Shown here in pieces: positions 43,576 to 52,908 of a stretch of DNA of 64,000 nt. The DNA comes from Thermostichus sp047462415 (GTDB lineage Bacteria; Cyanobacteriota; Cyanobacteriia; Thermostichales; Thermostichaceae): contig NZ_JANSJE010000011.1 of the NCBI RefSeq assembly GCF_047462415.1, positions 45,927 to 109,926 of the forward strand, written 5' to 3'. Under the pieces are notes generated by a model. It searched no databases. It was not told the DNA's origin and was given only the letters and a program-made list of their open reading frames with translations. A program made the translations under genes and the position numbers. Position 1 is the stretch's first letter. Each line of letters begins with the position of its first letter.

Positions 43576-44868
43576 TCAGGGATCGAAGGCAAAGGCAATC
43601 TGCACGGCCCCTGTAGAATCCACCTCAACCCTGCGCAGGAATTCCCGCAGGTAGGCGCGGCGCTCGCTCTCGCTGAGGTCTTGCCAGAAGGGCAGGATGG
43701 AGAGAGTTTGGGCGATCTGGAGGAAGTTGGCAGGAGGGAGCTGTTCCAGCTTTTGGGCCAAACGGGCCGTTTCCGCCCGCAGTTGGTAGCAGCGCTGGGC
43801 CAGGGAGGGCTCATCCATCAGTCCAGATTGCTGCAGCTCCTCCAGTTGCCGCAGCCGCTCGCTGTTGGCCTGGATCTGGGCTTGGAGCTGTTGGCGGGTT
43901 TGGTCCAGGGCCTGCCGATCCAGGTTTTGGGCACGGTGGGGGAGCTGCTCGCAGACCTGGCGGATCACCTCCTGCAGGACTTGGGCGTAGTGGAGGCTGT
44001 AGCGACAGGTTTGGCAACGCAGGTAGAGGTAGGAGGAGCCGTTCCTCTTGGCCTTGCCGGGGGTGGTTTGCACGATGCGCAGAAGGCTGCCACAGGTACG
44101 GCAATGTACTAGGCCGGCCAGGGCGCGGGGGGCGCTGGCGCTGCGGCGTGGGATCCTTTGGTTGCGTTTGAGCCAGCGATCGATCTGGGCCGCTTCCGTG
44201 CGGCTGAGGAGGGCGGGGTGGGTATCGCGCAGAACGGTGCCGTCGGCATAGGCCAGATCCCCGCGATAGACCGGGTTGAGCAGCCAGTTGCGCCCCGTGG
44301 CCACCGAAATGCGCTTGTGGTGTTTTTCTTCCAAAAAGCGCACCGCTTGGCGCAGGGATCCGTAGAGAAGAAAGTGCTGGAAAAAATCCTGAACAACAGG
44401 GGCCTGGCGGCGCTCCAGCACATAGCGCTCCCCCTCGCGGCGATAGCCAAAGGGAGCCGGGCCGGGGGGAGGTTTGCCCGCCAGACGGTTGCGGGCTTGG
44501 CTGTGGCAGAGGCGGCGGCTTTGCAATTGATGGGGGATCTCGGCCAGCAGCGGGATCCAGTCGGCAGCCTCGCTGGGGGTGTGCAAGCCGGATTGGGTCG
44601 CCAGGCTCAGTTGGATCCCCGCCTGTTGGATCTGCAACAGCCGTTGGTGGACTTCCTCCGCCCGCTCCCCCAGATCCGCCAGGCGCAGCAGCAGCACCTG
44701 CTGCACCGATCCGGCGGCGATGTCCTGCAACAGCTCCTCCAGATAAGTTCGGGATCCCCAATCGTGCAGGATGGGATCGGCTCCTTGTGCCTTCAGCCAG
44801 GCCAACTCCTGCTCCGGCAAGGGGGCGTGGGCAGGTGTGTAGAGGTAGCCGTAAACGCTCATGGACAA
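43576..44868 (-). CDS. Serine-recombinase-like protein lacking the catalytic residues
   Basis: A 430-residue protein with the full layout of large serine recombinases: an N-terminal resolvase-like domain (about 1-120), the Recombinase domain (about 135-240, GKPPPGPAPFGYRREG, YRGDLAYADG), a zinc-ribbon (CRTCG … CQTCR), and a long coiled-coil C-terminus. The catalytic positions are replaced. The N-terminal motif that should read Y-x-R-V-S reads Y-G-Y-L-Y, so Arg is Tyr8 and the nucleophilic Ser is Tyr10. The LDRLGR motif reads LADLGE at 63-68, losing Asp, Arg and Arg. The open frame and ordinary codon use suggest selection for another function, perhaps DNA binding. Confidence 0.85.
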   Translation of the reverse strand: MSMSVYGYLYTPAHAPLPEQELAWLKAQGADPILHDWGSRTYLEELLQDIAAGSVQQVLLLRLADLGERAEEVHQRLLQIQQAGIQLSLATQSGLHTPSEAADWIPLLAEIPHQLQSRRLCHSQARNRLAGKPPPGPAPFGYRREGERYVLERRQAPVVQDFFQHFLLYGSLRQAVRFLEEKHHKRISVATGRNWLLNPVYRGDLAYADGTVLRDTHPALLSRTEAAQIDRWLKRNQRIPRRSASAPRALAGLVHCRTCGSLLRIVQTTPGKAKRNGSSYLYLRCQTCRYSLHYAQVLQEVIRQVCEQLPHRAQNLDRQALDQTRQQLQAQIQANSERLRQLEELQQSGLMDEPSLAQRCYQLRAETARLAQKLEQLPPANFLQIAQTLSILPFWQDLSESERRAYLREFLRRVEVDSTGAVQIAFAFDP

Positions 44869-44883
44869 GCAACCAAGCTGTGG

Positions 44884-45813
44884 TCACCGCTGCCGCGCCC
44901 GAGCGGAATCGAGCACCTGGCGAATGCTGCCCTGGGCCTGCTGCAATTGCCGACGGGCCTCCTGAACAGAGCACCCCATCAAGGTCACAAGGATCGCCGT
45001 TTTGACTTCTCCATCACAAGTCTGCAGCACTTGGGCAGCCGTGGTGGGATCCAGATCGCAAGCCAGGGCTACAATTCGCTCCGCCCGCTGTTTGAGCTTG
45101 GCGTTGCCGGCCTGCAGATCTACCATTAGGTTGCCATAGGTCTTGCCCAGGCGGATCATCACTCCGGTGGAGAGGGTGTTCAACACCAGCTTTTGGGCTG
45201 TGCCGGCTTTCATGCGGGTGGATCCGAGGATCACCTCCGGCCCCACCAAAGGGGCGATGGCAATCTCCACCTGCTCGGTCAGGGGGGAAGGACGGTTGCA
45301 GGCCAGGCCAATCGTGAGCGCCCCAATGCTTCTGGCGGCTTGGATCCCACCCAGCACATAGGGGGTACGACCGCTGGCGGCAATTCCCACAACACTATCT
45401 TGAGCTTGGAGATGGAGACTCTCCAGAGCGCGGGCAGCGGCTTCGGCGTCGTCCTCTGCGCCCTCTACCGCCTGGGTCAGAGCCCTTTCCCCCCCGGCGA
45501 TCAAAGCCACCACCTGTGTGGGGGCAGTGCCGAAGGTGGGCGGGCATTCAGCCGCATCCAATACTCCCAGGCGCCCCGAAGTTCCCGCCCCAATATAGAT
45601 CAGCCGCCCGCCACGCCCCATCCGCTCGGCAATGGCATCGATGGCTTGGGCGATCGGCTCTGCTTGGTCAGCCACCGCTGCCGGCACCCGCCGATCTTCG
45701 GCGTTGATCCGTCTCACCAGTTCCAAGGTGCTGAGGCGGTCAATCTCGGCTGTGGCCAGGTTGGGGCTTTCGGTCAGGGATCCCGGATCCCAGGAGAAAT
45801 AGGAGGAGGGCAT
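44884..45813 (-). CDS. murQ: N-acetylmuramic acid 6-phosphate etherase
   Basis: A 309-residue SIS-domain lyase that cleaves the lactyl ether of MurNAc-6-phosphate during peptidoglycan recycling. Diagnostic stretches are LVRRINAEDRRVPAAVADQA, YIGAGTSGRLGVLDAAECPP with the catalytic Glu, GIAASGRTPYVLGGIQAARS and GSTRMKAGTAQKLVLNTLST, and the C-terminal helical CUE-like region. MurNAc kinase and AnmK genes are not in the window. It ends 15 bases upstream of the recombinase-like gene start on the same strand, so the two may share a transcript. Confidence 0.94.
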   Translation of the reverse strand: MPSSYFSWDPGSLTESPNLATAEIDRLSTLELVRRINAEDRRVPAAVADQAEPIAQAIDAIAERMGRGGRLIYIGAGTSGRLGVLDAAECPPTFGTAPTQVVALIAGGERALTQAVEGAEDDAEAAARALESLHLQAQDSVVGIAASGRTPYVLGGIQAARSIGALTIGLACNRPSPLTEQVEIAIAPLVGPEVILGSTRMKAGTAQKLVLNTLSTGVMIRLGKTYGNLMVDLQAGNAKLKQRAERIVALACDLDPTTAAQVLQTCDGEVKTAILVTLMGCSVQEARRQLQQAQGSIRQVLDSARARQR

Positions 45814-45968
45814 AGCAGCGGCTGTTCAGGTGAGAGGGATCTGTCTTCGCCGGTTCTGGGTTTTGTCCTCTTGGATTCTATCGGTGGCGAGGCGCGGGGT
45901 TGAGCCTCTTTCCCTCAGCTCAATGCTAGAGTGAACCCAGCCGAGAAACTGCACGTTCCCGGATCCCT

Positions 45969-46604
45969 ATGCCAAAAGTGCCTGTGCTGAAGCCGGATCA
46001 GGCTTACACCTTCAGCAGCTATTTTGATCTTCCCTTTGAACCGGAAGATGTGTTGGCCGAGTTTGGCTATACCTTTACACGACGAAAGATTACCTGGCCA
46101 ACTCTGGAACGACTGCCCAATGGCGCAGACTTGAGACTCAGCCTAGAGCAGCTTTTACCCTACATTAGCTTAAAAAGTGAAGCAGCTCGTCGAGAAATCC
46201 TGATTGCCCCACTTTTACTGAAGGTAGTACAGTATACCCAAGCGCAAATGCGGATCGAATATGCAATTCAAGTCAGCGAGAAGCTTAAAGGTACCCTGGA
46301 CTACTATCTCTATACAGACCGCTCTTTGCTGGTTGTCGAGGCCAAAAAAGCCGACCTTACTCAAGGCTTAACCCAATTATCTGTAGAGATGATTGCCCTG
46401 GATCAGTGGCTCGGCGACGGCCAAGCTGTCCTTACGGGAGCCATCACCTCTGGGGAGCTGTGGCAATTCGCCCTGCTGGATAGACCAAACAAAGGTATCT
46501 ACCTGGATCCCTATACTTACCCCTATCCCGACGAAGTAGACCGGATCTTATCGATCTGTATAGCTGCGCTGAAATCTGCGGATTTGGAGCGCAGTATTCC
46601 CTAG
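45969..46604 (+). CDS. PD-(D/E)XK nuclease-fold protein (unclassified)
   Basis: A 211-residue protein whose centre has the pattern of a PD-(D/E)XK active site: GTLDYYLYTD (Asp111) followed by LLVVEAKKADLTQGLTQL (Glu124, Lys126) on a beta-hairpin and helix. The order D-(E-x-K) and the LTQLSVEMIALDQW segment resemble the N-terminal nuclease domains of type I restriction subunits and small cyanobacterial homologues. No methyltransferase or specificity subunit is adjacent. Function in restriction or repair is not established. It precedes uvrB by about 52 bases. Confidence 0.74.
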   Translation: MPKVPVLKPDQAYTFSSYFDLPFEPEDVLAEFGYTFTRRKITWPTLERLPNGADLRLSLEQLLPYISLKSEAARREILIAPLLLKVVQYTQAQMRIEYAIQVSEKLKGTLDYYLYTDRSLLVVEAKKADLTQGLTQLSVEMIALDQWLGDGQAVLTGAITSGELWQFALLDRPNKGIYLDPYTYPYPDEVDRILSICIAALKSADLERSIP

Positions 46605-46656
46605 ATTTAGATTCGACTTGGAACTTTCGGCTCAGGATCATCAGAAAATTAAACTT

Positions 46657-48744
46657 ATGTCAGCGTTTCAACTGGTTTCTCCTTATCAACCCATGGGGGA
46701 TCAACCCAAGGCGATTGCCGGCTTGGTGAAGTCAATTTCAGAGGGCCATCGCTTTCAAACCCTGCTGGGGGCCACCGGAACCGGTAAAACGTTTACCGTT
46801 GCCCACACCATCCAGCAGGTCGGCAGGCCCACCTTGGTGATGGCCCATAACAAAACGCTGGCGGCGCAACTGTGCAACGAGCTCAGGGAGCTTTTTCCTT
46901 ACAACGCCGTCGAATATTTTATTAGCTATTATGACTATTATCAACCGGAAGCCTATGTGCCCAGCACCGATACTTACATCGCCAAATCTTCTTCCATCAA
47001 CGATGAGATCGACATGTTGCGGCACTCCGCCACCCGCTCTTTATTTGAACGGCGAGATGTTATTGTCGTCGCTTCTGTAAGCTGCATCTACGGCTTGGGC
47101 ATGCCGGAGGAATACCTGAAGGCCTCCATCCCTCTCAAAGTCGGCCAGGAGATCAACCAACGGGAGATCTTGCGGGAGCTGGCCGGCATCCAGTACGAGC
47201 GCAACGATTTGGAGCTGGCACGGGGACGATTTCGCGTCAAAGGCGATGTGCTGGAAATTGTGCCGGCGTATGAAGATCGGGTGATCCGCATTGAATTTTT
47301 TGGCGATGAGATCGAGGCCATTCGCCTGATTGATCCGGTTACAGGTGAGATTTTGACCAGCCTCAGCGCCCTCAGAGTTTACCCGGCTCGCCACTTTGTG
47401 ACACCAGAAGAACAATTGGAGCGGGCAATCCTCGACATTGAGCAGGAGCTGGAGAAGCAACTGGCCCTTTTCCGCAAAGAGGGCAAGCTATTGGAAGCCC
47501 AACGGCTAGAACAGCGCACCCGCTACGACCTGGAGATGCTGCGGGAGGTGGGCTATTGCAACGGCATCGAAAACTACTCCCGGCACTTGACGGGGCGCAA
47601 AGAAGGGGAGCCGCCTGCCTGTTTGGTGGATTATTTCAAGGCCAACGATTGGCTCTTGGTGGTGGACGAATCCCACGTCACGGTGCCGCAGATCCGTGGC
47701 ATGTACAACGGCGACCGTGCCCGCAAACAGGTGCTGGTGGATCACGGCTTTCGCCTGCCCAGTGCCCTCGACAATCGCCCCCTCAAAGCCGAGGAGTTTT
47801 GGGCCAAAGTCCACCAGTGCATCTTCGTTTCCGCCACGCCCGGCAACTGGGAACTGGAGCAGAGCGGAGCCCAATTTCAAACCCTGGTGGAAGATGGCAA
47901 GGCCATAAAGTTTTATCTGCCGGGCAGCGGTCGGGTTGTGGAGCAAGTCATCCGGCCCACGGGGGTGGTGGATCCTGAAGTGCATGTGCGCCCCACGGCT
48001 GGGCAAGTGGACGATTTGCTGGCAGAAATTTATCTGCGATTGGAGCGCTCCCAGCGGGGGCCTGCCGAACGGGTGATCGTGACCACTCTCACCAAACGCA
48101 TGGCCGAAGATCTCACCGAATACCTTCAGGAACGCGGGATCCGGGTTCGCTATTTGCATTCCGAGATTAGCTCAATTGAGCGAATTGAAATTTTGCAAGA
48201 TTTTCGCGAAGGAGCCTTTGACGTACTGGTGGGGGTTAATCTGTTGCGGGAAGGGTTAGACTTGCCGGAAGTCTCCCTGGTGGCCATTTTGGATGCGGAT
48301 AAAGAGGGATTTTTGCGGGCGGAGCGATCCCTGATTCAGATGATCGGGCGAGCAGCGCGCAATGTCCGTGGCACGGTGGTGATGTACGCCGATACCCTGA
48401 CCGGCAGCATGGCCCGGGCCATCGCCGAAACCCAGCGCCGCCGCGAAATTCAACTGCAATACAACCGCCAACACAACATCACCCCTAAGCCCATTGTCAA
48501 GAAAAACAGCAACGCCATCTTGTCTTTTTTGGCCATCTCCCGCAAACTCAGCGACCAAGATCTGGAAAAAGCCTTTCAAGCTACAGACGAGATCCCTCTG
48601 TCGGAGATCCCGGAGCTGATCGGCCAACTGGAACTGAAGATGAAAGCAGCCGCCAAAAACCTGGAATTTGAAGAAGCTGCGCAACTGCGAGACCAAATTA
48701 AAAAGCTGCGCCAACGCCTTTTGGGCCACCATCAGAGCACTTAA
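46657..48744 (+). CDS. uvrB: UvrABC excinuclease subunit B
   Basis: A 695-residue helicase-like damage verifier for nucleotide excision repair, from the ATG at 46657. Motifs: LLGATGTGKT (P-loop, 38-45), the beta-hairpin region YYDYYQPEAYVPSTDTYIAK, the DEAD-like VVDESHVTVPQ, motif V/VI NLLREGLDLPEVSLVAIL and RSLIQMIGRAARN, and a C-terminal UVR domain (EAAQLRDQIKKL). The frame is open from a TTG at 46618; the ATG gives a typical N-terminus (MSAFQLVSPYQPMGDQ). Strongly identified. Confidence 0.96.
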   Translation: MSAFQLVSPYQPMGDQPKAIAGLVKSISEGHRFQTLLGATGTGKTFTVAHTIQQVGRPTLVMAHNKTLAAQLCNELRELFPYNAVEYFISYYDYYQPEAYVPSTDTYIAKSSSINDEIDMLRHSATRSLFERRDVIVVASVSCIYGLGMPEEYLKASIPLKVGQEINQREILRELAGIQYERNDLELARGRFRVKGDVLEIVPAYEDRVIRIEFFGDEIEAIRLIDPVTGEILTSLSALRVYPARHFVTPEEQLERAILDIEQELEKQLALFRKEGKLLEAQRLEQRTRYDLEMLREVGYCNGIENYSRHLTGRKEGEPPACLVDYFKANDWLLVVDESHVTVPQIRGMYNGDRARKQVLVDHGFRLPSALDNRPLKAEEFWAKVHQCIFVSATPGNWELEQSGAQFQTLVEDGKAIKFYLPGSGRVVEQVIRPTGVVDPEVHVRPTAGQVDDLLAEIYLRLERSQRGPAERVIVTTLTKRMAEDLTEYLQERGIRVRYLHSEISSIERIEILQDFREGAFDVLVGVNLLREGLDLPEVSLVAILDADKEGFLRAERSLIQMIGRAARNVRGTVVMYADTLTGSMARAIAETQRRREIQLQYNRQHNITPKPIVKKNSNAILSFLAISRKLSDQDLEKAFQATDEIPLSEIPELIGQLELKMKAAAKNLEFEEAAQLRDQIKKLRQRLLGHHQST

Positions 48745-48826
48745 AGTCCTCACTTGGGTTGGCCAAAATCGGGATTTGCTTGTGCCACCATAGGCTTACA
48801 GCAGCATCCTAGGGATCCCCGAGACA

Positions 48827-50683
48827 ATGGGCGTTCGTGTCCAACGAGCCATTCGAGACTCTGTCCTGCTGAAGGGAGCGGCCCTGGCGATGGGGCTGAT
48901 AGCTGGGATCGGCCTCTGGCTCCTGCCTGCTCCGGTCTCCAAGGCTGCTGGGATCCCGGTGGCTCAGGCCCTTGAATTTCGGGATCCCGGCTTTTTCCAG
49001 ACCGGCCCCACCCCTGCCGAAGTGCCAACTCCTGAGGGATCCCCCTCCCCGACCCCTAGCCCAACTGGGATCCCCTTTACCGGCCAAGAGGGCACAGAAG
49101 TCTTGGTGGGGAACATCCCGGTGTTTCGCCTGCAGACGGCAGAGTACCCCAGCGATGTGCGGGCCGACAACGTGCGGGCGATCATTGAGCGCTTTCTGGC
49201 GGAGGGCCAGTTGCCGCAGCCGGAGGTGCGGGTGGACCAGGATGCCAACGGGCAATACATCTTACGTCTGGGAGAAAGGGGCCGCTTTGAGGCCACCCAG
49301 CGGTATCTGTTTACCGTCACCTATGCCGATGCCGCCGCCGAGCGCAGGGTGCCGCTGGGCCAGGTGGGCCTCAACGACGTGCGTCTGGTGGCCAACACTT
49401 GGGCGCGACGGCTGGAACAAGCCATTGCCGAGTACCGGCAGGATCGGCTGGATCTGCAGCGGGCGCAGGATCCGCGCGTGCTGGCTCTCACCATCCTGGC
49501 CGGTCTGGCCACATTGGCGCTGGGGTTCTTTCTCTGGCGGCTGTTCGACCGCAGCCTAGTTCGCCTGCAGAGGTGGCTGGAGCTCCAGGCCGGCCCGGCC
49601 TGGGGAACCTGGATCGACATTGGGGGAGTGCTCCTGCGAGGCGTGGGGGCAATTCTCATTGCCGGCATCTCCCTGGATCGCGGCATCAGCTTCATACCCG
49701 CCCTGCGACCGTTTCAGCGCGCTTTTTACCTGGGCTTGGGGCGGGTGGTGGCCACGGCGTTGGGCGTCCTCACCCAACCGCTGCCCAATTCCAGCGTCTC
49801 CATTGCCAGCTTACTGGTCTTCTTTGTGCTGGCCGTTTTGGTCTTCACCGTTGCCCACTACGTCAGCGTTGGCTTTAAGCAGCGGTTTCTGAGCCGGCTG
49901 GGACTGGATCTGGGCACCCAGGAGTCTACAACGGCCATCTTCAAGTACATCCTCACCCTGTTCGGGATCCTCTTGGTCTTGCCCTTCAGCGGCCTGAATC
50001 TGGGATCCCTGGCGGTGATTGCCGGGGCGGTGGGTTTGGGGATCGGCTTTGGCCTGCAAAACCTCTCCAACAACTACATCAGCTACATCGCTATTTTGCT
50101 GGAGCGCCCCATCCAAATCGGGGATCTGGTGGAAGTGGACAACCTGCTCGGCACCGTGGAGCGCATCGGCCCGCGGGCCACCGTCCTGCGCACTTTGGAT
50201 CGCATCTTTGTGATTGTGCCCAACTCCCGCTTCACCGAGTCAAAGGTGGTGAACTGGAGCTACCGGGATCCCCGCTGTCGCATTCACATTCCCGTCGGTG
50301 TGGCCTATGGCTCCGATACTGCCCTGGTTACCGAAGCTCTGCTCAGCGCCGCCAAAGAAAATGCTCGGGTGTTGAGCAGCCCCGCCCCCCAAGTCTGGCT
50401 CAAGTCTTTTGGCCCCTCTTCCCTCAACTTTGAGCTGCTGGTGTGGATCAACCGTCCCCAGGATCAATTTGTCTTGATCAGCGAGCTGAACTTCGCCATC
50501 GAGGCCGAGTTTCGGCGGCGTGGGATCCGCATTCCTTTCCCGCAGCAGGATATTCACATTCGCAGCCTGGAGGGACTTGTCAGCCTCAATGGCGGCTCCC
50601 GTTCCCTGCCCGATGCCGCTTCCATCCAGTCCGCCCTCAGCGAAGCGGCAAAATCGCTGGAAGACCAAAACGGCGTTTCCTGA
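48827..50683 (+). CDS. MscS-family mechanosensitive ion channel, large form
   Basis: A 618-residue membrane protein. An N-terminal hydrophobic signal/TM (about 15-35) and a periplasmic domain of about 170 residues with a proline/threonine-rich linker precede several helices. The MscS pore-lining helix region is LGSLAVIAGAVGLGIGFGLQ, followed by the beta domain (IQIGDLVEVDNLLGTVERIG) and the C-terminal MscS domain (IPVGVAYGSDTALVTEALLS). These channels release osmolytes during osmotic downshock. The start ATG at 48827 has no strong ribosome site. Confidence 0.9.
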   Translation: MGVRVQRAIRDSVLLKGAALAMGLIAGIGLWLLPAPVSKAAGIPVAQALEFRDPGFFQTGPTPAEVPTPEGSPSPTPSPTGIPFTGQEGTEVLVGNIPVFRLQTAEYPSDVRADNVRAIIERFLAEGQLPQPEVRVDQDANGQYILRLGERGRFEATQRYLFTVTYADAAAERRVPLGQVGLNDVRLVANTWARRLEQAIAEYRQDRLDLQRAQDPRVLALTILAGLATLALGFFLWRLFDRSLVRLQRWLELQAGPAWGTWIDIGGVLLRGVGAILIAGISLDRGISFIPALRPFQRAFYLGLGRVVATALGVLTQPLPNSSVSIASLLVFFVLAVLVFTVAHYVSVGFKQRFLSRLGLDLGTQESTTAIFKYILTLFGILLVLPFSGLNLGSLAVIAGAVGLGIGFGLQNLSNNYISYIAILLERPIQIGDLVEVDNLLGTVERIGPRATVLRTLDRIFVIVPNSRFTESKVVNWSYRDPRCRIHIPVGVAYGSDTALVTEALLSAAKENARVLSSPAPQVWLKSFGPSSLNFELLVWINRPQDQFVLISELNFAIEAEFRRRGIRIPFPQQDIHIRSLEGLVSLNGGSRSLPDAASIQSALSEAAKSLEDQNGVS

Positions 50684-50701
50684 GCTATCCCTATCGACAC
50701 C

Positions 50702-51292
50702 ATGCTGCGACGGTTAGATGAGGCACTGGGTAGCTTTGGCAGCCATCCGTGTTGGGCTGAACTGAAGCAAATGCAGCTCCTAAGGCAGCTTTGGCCGGAA
50801 GTGGTGGGAGAGGCGGTAGCAGCGCAAACCCATCCCCTCAACGTGCGCCGCCAGGTGCTGCAGGTAGCCACCTCTACCCCGTCCTGGGCGCAAAACTTAA
50901 CCTTACAACGCCAACTCATTCTCAGAAAACTCAACAGCCGCCTGCATCCCCCCCTCAGCGACATTCGCTTTAGCCCCGGCGCTTGGCACGAGGGATCCAA
51001 CCCGGTCGCTCCCCACCCTGATGCGGAGTTGACCAGCAAGTTTTATGGCCCCCCCCGCCTCGCTGCCCAAGATGGACAACGCCCTCGATCTTGCCGCAAC
51101 GCTCCCCCCAAACAGCCCATCTCGGATCCGAAAGTGGCTTTCGAGCGCTGGGCGAGAGTGGTCAAACAACGGCAGACCCAGCAAAACCTACTCCCTTGCC
51201 CCACCTGTGGCTGCCCTACCCCTGCCGCCGAACTGGAGCGTTGGTTTGTCTGCGGGTTTTGCCATCGTCAGTCCTTGCGCCTGCGCAGCTAA
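50702..51292 (+). CDS. DciA-like (DUF721) protein with C-terminal zinc ribbon
   Basis: A 196-residue protein. The N-terminal domain (LLRQLWPEVVGEAVAAQTHP, LQVATSTPSWAQNLTLQRQL) fits DUF721/DciA, the ancestral bacterial loader of the replicative helicase DnaB. A proline-rich linker leads to a C-terminal zinc-ribbon (CPTCGCPTPAAELERWFVCG … CHRQ). The combination is common in cyanobacteria. It follows the MscS gene by 18 bases, suggesting co-transcription. Confidence 0.82.
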   Translation: MLRRLDEALGSFGSHPCWAELKQMQLLRQLWPEVVGEAVAAQTHPLNVRRQVLQVATSTPSWAQNLTLQRQLILRKLNSRLHPPLSDIRFSPGAWHEGSNPVAPHPDAELTSKFYGPPRLAAQDGQRPRSCRNAPPKQPISDPKVAFERWARVVKQRQTQQNLLPCPTCGCPTPAAELERWFVCGFCHRQSLRLRS

Positions 51293-51357
51293 CTCAGAGA
51301 ACTCAAATTAGGGCTGTTTCCAACGGCAACGAAACGACTCGTTAGGCCGATCCCCAG

Positions 51358-51483
51358 CTCCCCTCTCCCTCTGGGAGAGGGGCTGGGGGTGAGGGCAACT
51401 CCCTCTGGGAGAGGGGCCGGGGGTGGTCGCGTGAGCGGCGCGGAGCGCTTGGGCACCTCTGGGAGAGGGGCTGGGGGTGAGGG
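51358..51483 (+). repeat. GC-rich hairpin repeat, three-copy cluster
   Basis: Three copies of the hairpin unit. Copy a (51358-51395) is complete: CTCCCCTCTCCC-TCT-GGGAGAGGGG then CTGGGGGTGAGGG. Copies b (51399-51426) and c (51456-51483) begin at CCTCTGGGAGAGGGG. Between b and c lies GCGGCGCGGAGCGCTTGGG, also found after copy 1 near 15234. The cluster lies between the DciA-like gene and pcxA. Tandem growth suggests a replicating or slippage-prone element. Confidence 0.75.
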
Positions 51484-51522
51484 CAGCGGCCCAGATTCTC
51501 CAATGAAGGCAACTGCGAACCC

Positions 51523-52908
51523 TCAATCGTTCATGGCATGGTAGGTGGCCACCGCCGACGGCGATACGCGGTTCAAGTAACGGAAGATCCAGTACTTAAA
51601 GAGCGTATCCAGAAAAACGGGAAAAGTGGCAATAAAGCCGTAGATGAAATTGCGGTTTTCGGGCAGGCCCAGGTGGGCAGCTAAGCTACCCAGAAGCACC
51701 TCCCAACCGTGGGGTGAGTGATAACCCACAAAGACATCGGTAAAAAGAATAATAATGAAAGCCTTAGCACTGTCACTGAGGCCATAGATCAGGCGATCCA
51801 AAAAAGACTTAAGAACCTCAATTTCTTCGCGCCCGATAAAGATCAGCCAACCAAATACCGCCAGCGATAGCAAGTCGGCAAAGACGTTCTTCAGGCCTTC
51901 CAAATTCTTGCGACCGTATTTTTGCAGCAACTCCTCGGCCTTCCTGGACAGTTGGTCTTCTGATTCTAGGTTGGGCTCTGAAGATTGGTGGTGTAAAGCC
52001 TGCTCAAACTCTATTTTTTCCTTGAAAAACTCAAACTCGGAGAGAGCTTTCTCTTGAAATTCGTAGCTTAGGGCTACGAGGGTGGGTTCCTGCGGCTGCA
52101 GGCGATCCACCAACGGTCCGAACAGGAATTGTTTCGAGAAAATCTGGACAAGCAGCGGCAAAATGGCCAACAACAACAAAAACCGAACTGAGACCAGCGT
52201 GCGCGTGCGAGACTCACGGTACTCCTCGATCAGCTCCTCTTCTGCTTGCGAACTCAGCTCACGGCGGATCTGGTTGGCCGTGCGCAGAATAGAGCGGGGC
52301 AAGATGGCGGCTTTAGAGGCAGCCGGAGCAGCGCTGCTGTCGGCGTTGGTCTTAACAGGACTCGGCTTGGCAGGCTCTTCAGAAGCAGGGGGACGGGTTG
52401 AGATCAGTGGTTCAGGCTGGTGGGGAAGCTTGGGTGGGGCGGCAGGGCGCTTGTATCGCGAGGTCACCTGATCGATAAACTCCAGCTTTTCCAAAATCGA
52501 GGGATCCGGACTTTGCCGGCCATTTGCAGCATCTTGGTCCTTGTTCTCGGAAGAGCCGACCTCGGCAGCGGGATCTTTTTGAGCGCTTGGATCTTTGCCG
52601 GGATCTTTATCGGCAGAGAAGCGAGGGCCACTGCCATTTTGCGCGGGATCCGGCAGGCGAGAAAAGACGCTGCTGGCCCTGAACTCCGCTAAACTAAGAT
52701 CGATCTGGCGCAATTCCTGGCGCAATTGGATCTGAAAGTAGCGGCTGGTGTTTTGGCCGTGGGTTCCGTTGTTGCCGATGGGCTCTCCCTGAAAGTAGCG
52801 GTCTTCGATGGCTTTAATGCGCAGGGCAGCATCATAAGCTCGATCAAGGGAACGTAGGGGAGTATTCGAGATCCAGTGCCCAATTCTGCTCAATATGGAT
52901 TCCCCCAT
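51523..52908 (-). CDS. pcxA: Proton extrusion protein PcxA (CotA/CemA family)
   Basis: A 461-residue inner-membrane protein of the CemA/PcxA family, required for light-induced proton extrusion and linked to inorganic carbon uptake. The N-terminus (MGESILSRIGHWISNTPLRS) and the C-terminal membrane region (DVFVGYHSPHGWEVLLGSLA, TFPVFLDTLFKYWIFRYLNR) are characteristic. The middle, roughly residues 85-200, is a long low-complexity stretch rich in Ser/Pro/Lys/Asp that is much less conserved. The stop at 51523 lies 40 bases from the hairpin cluster. Start ATG at 52908. Confidence 0.93.
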   Translation of the reverse strand: MGESILSRIGHWISNTPLRSLDRAYDAALRIKAIEDRYFQGEPIGNNGTHGQNTSRYFQIQLRQELRQIDLSLAEFRASSVFSRLPDPAQNGSGPRFSADKDPGKDPSAQKDPAAEVGSSENKDQDAANGRQSPDPSILEKLEFIDQVTSRYKRPAAPPKLPHQPEPLISTRPPASEEPAKPSPVKTNADSSAAPAASKAAILPRSILRTANQIRRELSSQAEEELIEEYRESRTRTLVSVRFLLLLAILPLLVQIFSKQFLFGPLVDRLQPQEPTLVALSYEFQEKALSEFEFFKEKIEFEQALHHQSSEPNLESEDQLSRKAEELLQKYGRKNLEGLKNVFADLLSLAVFGWLIFIGREEIEVLKSFLDRLIYGLSDSAKAFIIILFTDVFVGYHSPHGWEVLLGSLAAHLGLPENRNFIYGFIATFPVFLDTLFKYWIFRYLNRVSPSAVATYHAMND

